Of a stretch of 64,000 nt of DNA, positions 21,261 to 30,422 are shown piece by piece. The number at the start of each line of letters is the position of its first letter. Within the stretch, counting starts at the first letter, position 1. The notes beneath the pieces were generated by a model. It was not told where the DNA came from and did not search any database. It was given only the letters and a program-made list of their open reading frames with translations. This DNA is from Dactylorhiza incarnata (Eukaryota > Streptophyta > Magnoliopsida > Asparagales > Orchidaceae), in assembly GCA_033032865.1 (NCBI GenBank), contig JAWHQI010000028.1:7459001-7523000 (forward strand). Direction: 5' to 3'. A program made the position numbers and the translations under genes.

Positions 21261-22400
21261 ATGGACATTGTTATCCCTACTGAACCAGAAACACTAACGG
21301 ACATAGTTGTGATGCCTACGATCCCTCCCAAGGACACAACTAGTCCTGCGGCGCAGACGACGTTAAGTATAGCAGATAAATCGGAGGTTGTCCCGGTTAG
21401 TCTAGGCCTTCCAAAGCAAATGTCATTAGCCACGCACCATTACTCTTATTATTGTTATGCTAACCCTCCTAAAAGGGCTATCCATTTCAATAATGTCGAT
21501 TTGGCTTTGGTGCGTTTCACCCCTAAAGGGTTGCCTTTGGGCACTTTAGAGAATGTAACGAATCGGAGAGTAGGACCTTCGCGGATTTTAGAACATTTAG
21601 AAGAAAATGCATGTTCCTTGGAGTTACTCAATGATTGGGGTAAGTCCCCTACGTCTTATGTTTTGGATTTCACGCATTTTATCTCCCCACCACTTGAACT
21701 GTCTTCCCTTCCGTTTCATTCCACAAAGTTTTCTAACGGGTCTGGGGGTGAGTTTGAATCTGGATTGCTTTCTCCCTTGGTCTTTACTGGAGGTATGTTG
21801 CCTATGAAAGTTATTACATGTTTTCCTTCTTTGTCTAACGCTTCTCCGAGGTTCCCCAAGAAACCCCTTTTGCATGAAAGGTTTATCCTGGTTGGCGTGT
21901 CCCGTCCTCTACTTGGCGACATGCTTCGGGTCTTGATTCGATGGCGTGATCACCCCCCTTCGGAGGACTCTTGGCTCTCTGCCCCGGGGGTGTCTCTTCA
22001 GGTTGCTATTGTTATGCCTGATAGGTTTTCCTTGATGAGTGTTGCCCGCACGACTATTAGTGGGATGCTCGGACCACATTTGGATCATGTGGGTTTTGCC
22101 AACGACTACTTTCCCCTTCCGGGCCACTCATCGGTGATGAGTGATTTTGAGTGGGAGAGGATTGATGGCGATGATGTTCCGTCATTTGCTCGTGTTGCTC
22201 GAGCCCGTTCGATTGATGGTGATGCGGTCCCGCCACTTGTTCGTGATGACGTTGTTGATGATGCGGAAGCTGTCCGACACTTGGAGTTTGATGATTGTGA
22301 TGGGCGCTGCCGCCAACTTGAGGATTCGGACGTTGCCACGACAACCACGGTCGACGTCGCGCCGACATCTCCACTTCTTGGGATACATGCAAATATATGA
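21261..22400 (+). CDS. Element B ORF2: unidentified linker plus chromodomain-like end, runs into the 3' LTR
   Basis: 379 codons, open. Residues 1-60 (TIPPKDTT, SIADKSE) look like the region after protease in related elements. The middle is unrecognised. At about residues 205-250 there is a chromodomain-like stretch in the position expected after integrase (PLLHERFILVGVSR, then LRVLIRWRDHPPSEDSW). The last 79 codons lie inside the 3' LTR and are rich in Asp and Val (DGDD, RDDVVDD). RT, RNase H and integrase catalytic motifs are missing, so a large internal deletion is inferred. The same LTR stretch in the 5' LTR (6696-6921) is also open in this frame and ends with a stop at the same place. Coding overlap with the 3' LTR is known in chromoviruses. 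Confidence 0.55.
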   Translation: MDIVIPTEPETLTDIVVMPTIPPKDTTSPAAQTTLSIADKSEVVPVSLGLPKQMSLATHHYSYYCYANPPKRAIHFNNVDLALVRFTPKGLPLGTLENVTNRRVGPSRILEHLEENACSLELLNDWGKSPTSYVLDFTHFISPPLELSSLPFHSTKFSNGSGGEFESGLLSPLVFTGGMLPMKVITCFPSLSNASPRFPKKPLLHERFILVGVSRPLLGDMLRVLIRWRDHPPSEDSWLSAPGVSLQVAIVMPDRFSLMSVARTTISGMLGPHLDHVGFANDYFPLPGHSSVMSDFEWERIDGDDVPSFARVARARSIDGDAVPPLVRDDVVDDAEAVRHLEFDDCDGRCRQLEDSDVATTTTVDVAPTSPLLGIHANI

Positions 22401-24042
22401 TTATAAATTATTTTCCAACTCTTGGGATAATATTTATAATTATGTATTTTTATTTACGCATCTTATTTTCAGCATTGCTTTTAATTTGGGACTTTGAATT
22501 TCAGCTTTTTGTTTTATTTTGATGGACTGCATTTAGCCATCTTAATTATGGGTTGGATGAATGGTGGTGATGGAGTGGTGTAGCCTATAAATAGGCCATA
22601 TATTGTAATGAGAAAGGAGGAGTGGATGATAAGAATTGAACCCTAAGTTGTTAAAGGCGCGCCTCAGGCGCGCCTAAGGCTCAAGGCTCATCAGGCTCAG
22701 AGGTTTGCGCCTTAGTGCGCCTTTTTTGCGCCTTTGGAGCAGAAAAGACACGTCTAGGTGCAATTTCTATTATAATTTTTTTTCCCAAAATAATTAAAGA
22801 AATAATGTAAGAACTCAATATTTTTTTGCATGATTTAGTGTTTGTGAACCATAATCGAGCGTTGAGACTTAGATATGATGTAAATGATCACATTGATTCT
22901 ATTTTTTAAGAGATATAAATGATAGTAATGAATTATTAATGAGTAGAATAGATGAAAAAATCTGATTAAGAAGATGAAGTGGTGTTTGATGCTGATTATT
23001 TAAACTGAATATGGTTGCGCCTTGCCTTCGTCCGGCGCGCGCCTGCGCCTTGAGCCTTGCGCCTAGGCTCCAAGACCCCTTTGCGCCTTGGTGCGCCTTG
23101 CGCCTTTAATAACTAAGATTGAACCCTAAATCTAATCTCTCAACTCTTTCTCTCTTGGTCGCCCCCTCTTCGTCTCCCCCCTCTCAAGATCGGCGCCCCC
23201 CTTGGAGCCGCCCCCCTCTACGTCTTCCCCCTCTCAAGACCGGCGCCCCCTCCCCCCCCCCCCCCCCCTTGGAGCCGCCCCTCTACCCCCCCCCCCCCCC
23301 TCTCTCTCTCCCCCTCCTCCTTTCTAGTTTGGCCGAACCCCTCTCTCTCTTTCTCTCCCTTGCAAAATCCGGCCACCACCAAGGACGACCCTCCTCCCTC
23401 TTCCTCTCCTATTCCTCACTAGTTCGGTCACCCTCTCACCAGCAAAGAGTGTTCGTGGTAACCGTTGGTGGCGTGAAACGACGAAGGCGAACGTGTTTGG
23501 CTTCTTTGGTTCATCTCCGGTGGGATTTCAAGGAGAAGGCGTTCAAATTTCAACGAGGGATTGAGGCACTCACAACGAGTGTGGGTAACAATTTCTTTCC
23601 ACTCAAAGAGATTTCCTTTTTTAGATTAGTTCTTGTGGTGGGAGATTTTGCGTGATTTCTTGAATCGTTTGATTTCTTGAGTTCTTCTTAGAATCTTGCG
23701 TCTATCTTTATTTGTTTTCGATCCGTGAGGTTTGGCGAACCTTTGTTTGTTCTCGTTGGGGGGAATCAACCTTTTTCCGAATCGATTTATTTCGGTGGGT
23801 TTCCCTTAGTACAACGCATCGCTCGGTCGGATCGTGTGGGTCCCTTTAGCTTGAACGAATAGTGGCCTATAGCCCCTATTCAATCTCTAGCGGGTTAGCT
23901 ATCCGTTGTTGGCGTAATAAAATTGATAAAATTGCAGGTAGTTTGCTGCTTTTCCCTTTTACGTGTATGGTATTCGTGGTTCGTTGGGTGGACTAGCTAT
24001 TTTAGCCGTATCGAGCACGATCGTGGGCCGTAGCCTACATCA
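22163..24042 (+). repeat. Element B 3' LTR (contains MITE)
   Basis: Starts TGATGGCG after the purine tract at 22151-22162 and ends CTACATCA before target copy ATTCT (24043-24047). 1880 bases including the 471-bp MITE and its duplication. Two long C runs (about 23249-23268 and 23287-23301) flank GGAGCCGCCCC. TATA box at 22586-22593. Confidence 0.9.
22647..23117. mobile_element. Mutator-like MITE in element B 3' LTR
   Basis: Absent from the 5' LTR, which shows the empty site. Flanked by a direct repeat ATTGAACCCTAA (22635-22646 and 23118-23129). Ends are imperfect inverted repeats around TTAAAGGCGC with further GGCGC/GCGCC copies internal to them. The repeat length and ends suggest a Mutator-type non-autonomous element. 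There is no coding capacity, and the core is AT-rich. Confidence 0.72.
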
Positions 24043-24047
24043 ATTCT

Positions 24048-25531
24048 TGAGCCCAGATCTGGTCTCCTTGTGTAAGGATCTCTGCCAAACTTTCATTTCC
24101 AGTTATACCCTAATTTTTCGTGGTGATTTTCGCTCTCCGATCGACGTAATTTCGTCGGTCCCCCTTGTGTTCGTCGTATAATCGTCTAATCCCAAAATTG
24201 TTTGTGTTTTCGGTGCCGCTCGTCGGATCTAGTGGTGGAACCTCTCCAAACTCTCTCCGATTTAGGGTCTCCGTCGCCTAAGCGCTGCCAAATCTCCGAT
24301 TTGCCCGTGGTAGCCTCTTCTCCCCTCACTCTTGAGGGAGGTAAATTTGCTAACCCTTCATGTTTAGGCTTGTTAAGTGGATTGCTTGTGTTAGTGTATT
24401 TTTCTCGTTATGTTAAATTCATGGTCCCTGAACAGGTTAAATACGGACCTTGAGTCTTACTTGCGCCGTTTAGCCGCCGCCATCATTTTGTTAGTTTCGG
24501 CTTCACCTTAAGGCAAGTGGAGAATTCTCTCTCGCTTGCAAACTAAGAAATTTAGTTCTTTATACATGTATCTAAGTTATTAATTGCTTCTGACAGCGCA
24601 AGAATCATCGCTCGTAAGCATGTCATGTTGTGATAGAAGTTTCCTCGGAAAATCATGAATCACTTAGGTCCTGAGTGTCATAAGCGAATCTTGGAAGCTA
24701 GGGTTTAAGTGGTGCATCGTCTTGATTGCATGGTCACGGTAAGCAGGAAATACTCTTATTCTAGTAAGACTTACACTTGAACTTGAGTGTGAACAATGTG
24801 CACCCACTATAAACACATACGCATTTCAACGATGTCAGCTTATGTCGTTACAAAAAAATGTTTATGCTATACTCCGGAGTAGGCTAATATTTCTAGATAG
24901 TTCTGCTTGTTTCAGTTACTTGGTTGTTTCACTGGCTTGCTTCAGGATTAATTGGTACTTTAGAATTACTTCTGCACCTACTTAAATTTTTAGTATGTTT
25001 ACTATTATTTTCTTGTTCTGAGGCATTTTCCTTCTGTTTGGATTTGTCTTAGGGTTCGTGACCGCGCCGTCTGCTCCCTGAGTTTTCTTCGTTCAGCTGC
25101 AGCTTTGCATGGAGGTTTTATTTTGAATAATGTATCAGCAGGTTCTATGTATTTTGTTTCAGTACTGTTAGATTTACTTTCATGTATTAGTTATTGTCTG
25201 TCATTTTCCTGTGTATTGTGGACAACTCCTAAGATGTTTTGATGTATCAGATCATTTAACTTATGACATTTTACTATTGTGACTTATTGCATGTTCATCG
25301 TTTCAGCACAGTGTGTGACATTAGATTTTATTAAAAATGCATGAGCATCAACTTTTCATTGTGGCTTCCATACTTATAAAATGTACTAAATTCTTCATAA
25401 AGTAACAAATTCAAAACTAGTGTAGTATTTCTGTTTCCGCCTTAGCAGGCATGGTTTCTTTTCCGCCCATGCCTGTGGCATCACGGCCCGCCCGAAGCGT
25501 GCTCTGACCCTTGTCGAGACGGGTCGTGACA
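24048..25531 (+). repeat. Element D 5' LTR, second part
   Basis: Continues D's LTR after gypsy B and its target duplication. It ends GACGGGTCGTGACA directly before the primer site. No coding frame is recognised. Confidence 0.72.
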
Positions 25532-25533
25532 GT

Positions 25534-25545
25534 TGGTATCAGAGC
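25534..25545 (+). promoter_or_regulatory. Primer-binding site of element D (initiator-Met tRNA)
   Basis: TGGTATCAGAGC two bases after the LTR end, followed by TAGGTTGAGCATC. Confidence 0.95.
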
Positions 25546-25711
25546 TAGGTTGAGCATCTAAAGATAAAGTATTTTAAAAAAATTCAAATGTTTTGAAATC
25601 TATTATGTAAATATACGTGCATGCATCATTTCCTCACTCACTTTGTCGTTGTCTATTGTTCGAGGTTGAAACACGCACACACTCACTCATAAGCATGAGT
25701 AGTATGCGTAC

Positions 25712-25881
25712 AAATGTTAAGAGAGTATGGGCAAACTTAACATTTATATGCATATGAATTTCCACTAGGATATACACCACCTGCGAATGTTAAGTTGTAT
25801 GGGCGGTTTAACATTTTCAAGTGCGATGCTATTAGAATCATTATGCACATGACATGTTAAGTGATATGGGCGGTTAACATG
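25712..25881 (+). repeat. Three stem-loops with common loop in element D leader
   Basis: Hairpin 1 is 25712-25721 with 25736-25745 (10 bp, AAATGTTAAG). Hairpin 2 is 25786-25793 with 25808-25815 (8 bp, AATGTTAA). Hairpin 3 is 25853-25860 with 25874-25881 (8 bp, CATGTTAA). Loops are 13-14 nt and share TATGGGC: AGAGTATGGGCAAA, GTTGTATGGGCGGT and GTGATATGGGCGG. They lie about 180-320 nt downstream of the primer site. The remainder of the 668-nt leader (25546-26213) is non-coding. Confidence 0.82.
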
Positions 25882-26213
25882 GCATGTGTATCCTTTCATG
25901 GTCATTCTTAGGGATGCATTGTAGGCATAATTACATCGCATGCATAACACTACTCATTGCACAAGTGTTAAGCTAAGAGCAACAGAGGACGATTGTACAC
26001 ACATGAATCTTTCAAATCATTGTTCTATCGCACGCGATCTTATCGTCGCATTTGCACTTGCATGGCCATCACCTAGAGTTGTCCAATGAAAATGTTGTAA
26101 CTATTACATGATTTACGTATCCAACAGTATTAGAATGCTAGAACCTATAGTCTCAATCCTCTAAGCTTAGTCTGACTGTTTCTCTTACTTTACTCTTTTG
26201 TGTTTCTTTCTAG

Positions 26214-27469
26214 ATGGCTCCTAAGCGATCACAGCGCAAGAAAGCTACCGCATCTGCGACGGAAGCCCCTAGAGATGAAACGGCCCAGCTTCTGAGACAG
26301 CTTCTAAAGCATGTCACCTGTCTGGAAGGGGAACGCCAAACTCCTGACTCAGCCCTTGGTTCCGACAGTGCAGGGAAAGCTGGAGTTACTAACACTACAG
26401 CCCCCCTTGGAGCCACCCCTCATGCAACTAATTCTGGGACCGGCTCACCTGTCGTCACCTTGGTTCCCCCGCTCGTGTCAAGCCTGGCTGCCCCGCACGT
26501 GGCAATGGCAGATACTCTGGCATTCAAGAGGCTGAATCCGCCGTCTTTCGATGGTAATCGAGACTACTTCGTGATCACTGAATGGATCTCCCAGATGGAG
26601 AAGCACTTTGAGTATGCTAGGGTTCCCGAGACCCAGAAGGTTCTCCTTACGGCATATCAATTGTCTGAGGATGCTTATATTTGGTGGCTCCAGCGCCGCA
26701 GCCTCCCCGATTCTACCACCTTATCTTGGGGACAGTTCAAGGATGCTCTTATGGAGAACTTCCTCTCTTCTGTGGAGCGGGACAAGTTAGCTGAGAAGTT
26801 CCTGTCCCTTCAGCAGCCTGGCAGGACAGTGACCGAGTACGCGAGAGAGTTCTCCCGCCTTTCCCTCCTTGCTGCAGAGTTTGTGCTGGATGAAGCCAAA
26901 AAGATCAGCCGTTTCGTGAAGGGGCTCCGTCATGACTTCCGCCAGCTTGTGGTAGCTCATGGCGCCACCACCTACCTGGAGACCGTGGGAGCCGCCTTGC
27001 AGGTGGAAGCTATTGAGCTGGATCATTCTCCCAGAAAGCCCAGCATGGAACAAGAATGCCGCCGCATCCGACCTCAAGCGCAAGGATGCTCCATCTTTGG
27101 AGCAAGGCCCCAGGTCCAAAGAGGTGTGTGCCTTCTGCCACAAGGTGGGCCATGTTGCCCAGGTCTGTCGTTCCCTCTTGAAGAAGCAAAAGAAGGAGGC
27201 TCATCCTCATCAGCCTCAGATGACGCTTGTCTCTACCGCCTCCGTCTGTGCTTACTGCAAGAGGCCGGGCCACTTGGTTAAGGACTGTCGTCGTAAGCAG
27301 AAGGCATGTTATAAATGTGGGCAGGTTGGGCACCTCATGTTCGACTGCCCTATGAAGGAAAGCCCGATTCCCGCTCAGCCACTGCAAGTTATCCCCGAAG
27401 CTTAGGGCAAGGCTATGTTGAACGTCGTCACTCAGGGCGAGACGCTCGCATCTACCGACGTCATCTCTG
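26214..27469 (+). pseudogene. Element D gag (frameshifted, three CCHC knuckles)
   Basis: Structural gag of a Tekay-type gypsy, a close relative of element A's. A basic N-terminus (MAPKRSQRKK) is followed by a short coiled-coil-like segment. The gag core lies from about residue 108 (LNPPSFDGNRDY) through YIWWLQRR and ENFLSSVERDKL to about residue 270. Near 27045 a one-base shift moves the frame, and the rest is read in another frame. It contains three zinc knuckles: CAFCHKVGHVAQVC, CAYCKRPGHLVKDC and CYKCGQVGHLMFDC. A TAG at 27403-27405 then interrupts the tail. Exon 1 ends at the splice donor after a VISG codon set, exactly as in element A. The start is the ATG 668 nt after the primer site. 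It is a pseudogene because of the shift and the stop. Confidence 0.9.
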
Positions 27470-27568
27470 GTACGTTTTGTGTAGAATTTTAATTTTTCTA
27501 CATTCTTAAATCTGGCTTGCCTTAGTTTCGAATAAACTTGTTATGCGTTTATGTTTTCCCTTTTTTAG
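27470..27568 (+). other. Putative 99-bp intron between gag and protease of element D
   Basis: Donor G|GTACGT (near-perfect plant consensus) and acceptor preceded by a T-rich tract, TTTTTTAG|GAAG. Splicing joins the codons S-G in phase 1 to a frame beginning SFRVKNK and leading into FDSGATHSF. Same position and phase as in element A. Confidence 0.78.
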
Positions 27569-27906
27569 GAAGTTTTAGGGTCAAGAATAAGTGGATGCAA
27601 ATCTTATTTGATTCTGGTGCAACGCACTCCTTTATTGCATGTCACATCGTGGACCTTCATAGTTGGCATACTTCGTCACTTGAGGTTCCTTTTGAGATTT
27701 CTGTACCCGGTCATCTGCATCTCTCAACCAGAGGCGTTCTCAATTGCCCGATCCTGCTTGGAGAATTGCAAGTCGTCGCCGACCTCATAGTTCTGGATAT
27801 GACAGAGTTCGACGTAATCCTAGGAATAAATTAGTTGGTCGCGTATCGAGCAAAGCTGGACTATGTGGCGAAGAGGGTCAATCTCAGCGTTGATGGCAAA
27901 GACTAC
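27569..27906 (+). pseudogene. Element D protease exon, left part, cut by CACTA element
   Basis: Starts at the splice acceptor. It contains the aspartic protease active site [11 protein letters not shown] and the later strands [10 protein letters not shown] and FDVILGIN. At 27830-27832 a TAG replaces the Trp codon that is intact in the right-hand copy (38357-38359). The sequence runs on to GACTAC at 27901-27906, where the CACTA element begins. The last 197 bases are duplicated on the other side of that element. Confidence 0.88.
27710..27906 (+). repeat. 197-bp flank duplication, left copy
   Basis: Identical to 38236-38432 except for about five single-base differences by eye. It is far longer than any transposon target duplication. 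Confidence 0.9.
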
Positions 27907-28554
27907 CACTACAAAAAAATTGACATTTAATGACGAAAACTTTGGTCACTAAATATTGCGGTTTGGTCACAAAAGACATTTAGTGACCAAATTTAAGTTG
28001 TCACAAAGTGGTTGCAAAATGGCCGTCACAAAATGTATTTGGTGACCAAATAACTTTTCGTCACTAAATATATATTTTAGTGCCAACTCATTTTCGTCAC
28101 TAAATGTATCTCTTTAGTGACCACAGATGCTCGTCACTAAATATACAAGTATTAGCTATATAACGAGATCAATCTCAATCTCTTAGCCTTCCTTCAGATT
28201 TGTGGCCTCCAGATCCGCTGTGTTAATTTAAATTTGTCCAGCATTTATGATTTGTATACATGCCTAATCCTGTGTACAAATTTGGTGCTCAGCACAAAAT
28301 ATTTCTATTCATATATTTATATTTTTATATGTCAAGTTCCATATTTGTTTCACATTCATCATCTGAAGAACCAACTTCGGAGAAAGAGGCTGGCTGAAGA
28401 GCTTGCGAGAGGAAGGCGCACAGTGAATCGAAGTGAGAAAGAAGGAAACAGGAACAAAAACTACAAAAGAAGTTCGAACTCCAATAGAGAATCTATGGCC
28501 ATACCTTCTTCCTAACTGAACCCAGCATCTGGAATCATGGAGAAATCCTTTCCT

Positions 28555-28833
28555 TTACATTGTGCTTTCCCCCATTATACCAATAAAGAACCCATGGCCA
28601 TGTCTTCTTTCTAACAGAAACTGGCATAGAAAATCATTGAGAAATCTCTTCCCTGTGATTGGTTTGCTTCTCTGCCATAATTTAGAGAGCGTTGGCATGC
28701 CTTGCTCCCCATCAAAACTGTAGTAATAGAGCGTGATATAAGAAAAATCTCCATCCACATTCTCTGTAATGGTCCGAAAAGTATGGTCGAAGCCTCTGTG
28801 CCCACCTAAAATTTGATCAAAAACATTAATCAT
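28555..28833 (-). pseudogene. Possible captured host-gene exon inside the CACTA element, function unknown
   Basis: A minus-strand frame with protein-like composition (GGHRGFDHTF, DFSYITLYYYSFD, MPTLSKLW). Directly upstream in the minus sense is a T-rich stretch ending TTTTAG before GTGGGCAC, which looks like a splice acceptor. A degenerate tandem copy of the neighbouring segment lies at about 28485-28580. CACTA elements often carry pieces of host genes, which fits, but I do not recognise the family and the frame could be chance. Confidence 0.3.
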
Positions 28834-29025
28834 GCAATATAGAGAAGCTCTGATGATATTTATGTTTATAAATAAGTAATAAATCTACCATTAATTGAAT
28901 TCCTTCCGTAATTAGGATATAGTCTATATGCCCTTGTTCTATGGAGACGCCAGCCGCTGCTTCTGCTGAGGTAGAAGCTGCCCTATACTCCGTTGGAGAC
29001 GCCAGGCGCTGCTTTTGCTGCAGAA

Positions 29026-29079
29026 TGGTGGTGGTGGTGGTGGTGGTGGTGGTGGTGGTGGTGGTGGTGGTGGTGGTGG
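29026..29079. repeat. (TGG)18 microsatellite
   Basis: 54 bases of perfect TGG repeat, 80 bases before the left end of element E, within the CACTA element. It creates artefactual Val-, Gly- and His-run frames in the three readings. Confidence 0.97.
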
Positions 29080-29158
29080 CCGTGCTGGTCGTGGTCCTGC
29101 TGGTGCTGCTGCTCTACACGAGAGACCTCCACCTTCATATCATAGGAAAGAGAGAAAG

Positions 29159-29582
29159 TGTTACCGCTGCGGTAACGGGCCGCCGATAGGAGCGGCGGTA
29201 GCGGCAAGGGTAGCGGATGGGGCTGACGCCGGGCGATAGCGGCGGCGGCTGAAGGGAGTCGGGCGGGAGAAATCGAGAGGGAGAGGAATAGAGAAAGAGA
29301 GAGAGACAAGGGGAGCAGCCCCTCCTAAGCTGATTGATCCAAAGATGAGAAACATAACCCTAGGTGCTCCCTTATATAGGGGAAAACCACCACATCATTA
29401 AGAGTTCAAAATAAAATAACATAATCAAAATGCTGAAAGATAACTAGGACCGGTCGGCCCTTTAGATGGTCTTCTCCAAATTGCCCGGTTCGGCGCGGGG
29501 CCTAGTGCTGTCGCTTGGTCCTGCGCGCGCCCTCCTCGAATAGACCTGCCATTCCGGCTCGTCAGACTGGAGGTCGGTAACA
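29159..29582 (-). repeat. Element E 3' LTR
   Basis: Contains the TATA box (minus TATATAAG, plus 29371-29378) and a 15-base palindrome TTACCGCTGCGGTAA at the plus-left end. The pol frame ends inside it. Confidence 0.93.
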
Positions 29583-30018
29583 ATACCGTCATCTGGGAAA
29601 TTGGCCTTGTCCTCAAGGCAGTAGTTTGGGAACTGTCGGCGAAAATCATCTCGCAGGAGCCAAGTAGCGGACGAACGGGGACGGTTGCGCCAAGCCACCC
29701 GTACCTCCTCTGGATGGGTAGCTTCGGCCGTGGGCTTGCGCTGATCAAGAATGGCTTCCGGATAGAGTGGTTCGGAACTGGCCGTGTCCAAGTCGACCGG
29801 GATATGGTCGGAGACGGGATGATCGCCTATCACGCGCCGAAGTTGTGAGACATGAAATACGGGATGAATGCGAGCGGTGTCCGGAAGGCGGAGGCGATAT
29901 GCCACTGCTCCGATGCGGCTGAGGATCTCGAATGGTCCAAAGAAGCGCGGGGCGAGCTTGGGGCAAGTGCGGCGGGCCACCGTGAGCTGGCGGTAGGGGT
30001 GGAGTTTAATGAACACCC
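29462..30018 (-). pseudogene. Element E integrase C-terminus and chromodomain, separated from pol by solo LTR
   Basis: Continues the polyprotein after the nested solo LTR. It has the end of integrase ([32 protein letters not shown]) and then a chromodomain region ([28 protein letters not shown]). The chromodomain is known in this group to direct integration through histone marks. The tail ([12 protein letters not shown] and on) crosses into the 3' LTR, ending at 29462, about 120 bases past the LTR boundary. The frame itself is intact. It is called a pseudogene because it is cut off from the rest of pol. Confidence 0.88.
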
Positions 30019-30422
30019 TGTTACGATCTCCTCACTTTTGGGGTTAATACATGAGAAGATTCTAGAGAAATCTGGAGTCTTGTACATAGGAAGGCAGTAG
30101 AACAATCTAGAGAGTCCATGACTCTTGTATATACCGGAATTGTATAGAATACTCTAGAATAGTAGGGATCTAGAATATTCTTTGGTTTGGAGGGAAACCT
30201 CTTTGGGGCCTATAAAAGGGGAAGGCTCCCTCATTTGTAATCATCCAAGTTTGGAATAAGCTTTTGAGTTCTCTTGCTTCTGCTCTTGTGCTCTTGTGTT
30301 CTTGTTCTCGTTCTCATTTCCACCATAGTTTTCTTAGAGTGAGGCTGACTTAGCTAGCCGCGAGGGGTGGCAAGAGGAGCTAAGGCCGTGCGCGACATAG
30401 TCAAGGGGACTAGTCCGTGACA
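30019..30422 (+). mobile_element. Solo LTR (404 bp) nested in element E
   Basis: Starts TGTTACGATC and ends GTCCGTGACA. It interrupts E's coding frame cleanly: the flanking bases ACCC (30015-30018) and ACCC (30423-30426) are the duplicated target. If the shared terminal base is counted with the target, the duplication is 5 bp (AGGGT in the minus sense). TATA box at 30211-30218. There is no internal sequence, so it results from recombination between two LTRs. The family is unknown, probably copia by its layout. Confidence 0.85.
30211..30218 (+). promoter_or_regulatory. TATA box of the nested solo LTR
   Basis: TATAAAAG in the context GGGGCCTATAAAAGGGGAAG, opposite in direction to element E. 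Confidence 0.6.

Larger units (their letters stand above)
6696..24042 (+). mobile_element. Element B: non-autonomous chromovirus-like gypsy, interrupted by element A
   Basis: A complete LTR-internal-LTR unit. The LTRs begin TGATGGCG and end CTACATCA, with 5-base terminal inverted repeat TGATG/CATCA. The 5-bp target duplication ATTCT is at 6691-6695 and 24043-24047. A purine-rich tract (GTGGGAGAGGA) directly precedes the 3' LTR, and an initiator-Met primer site lies 3 bases after the 5' LTR. The internal part is only about 1.9 kb. It codes for a protease-like segment and a second frame with a chromodomain-like end, but no reverse transcriptase, RNase H or integrase core. B must therefore have moved with proteins from a relative. 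It is nested in element D's 5' LTR and was later hit by element A (5' LTR) and a MITE (3' LTR). Confidence 0.88.

Noticed and set aside
29015..29239. Frames with runs of Gly, Val or His over the TGG repeat
   Set aside because: All come from the (TGG)18 microsatellite read in different frames; part of the frame is LTR sequence of element E.
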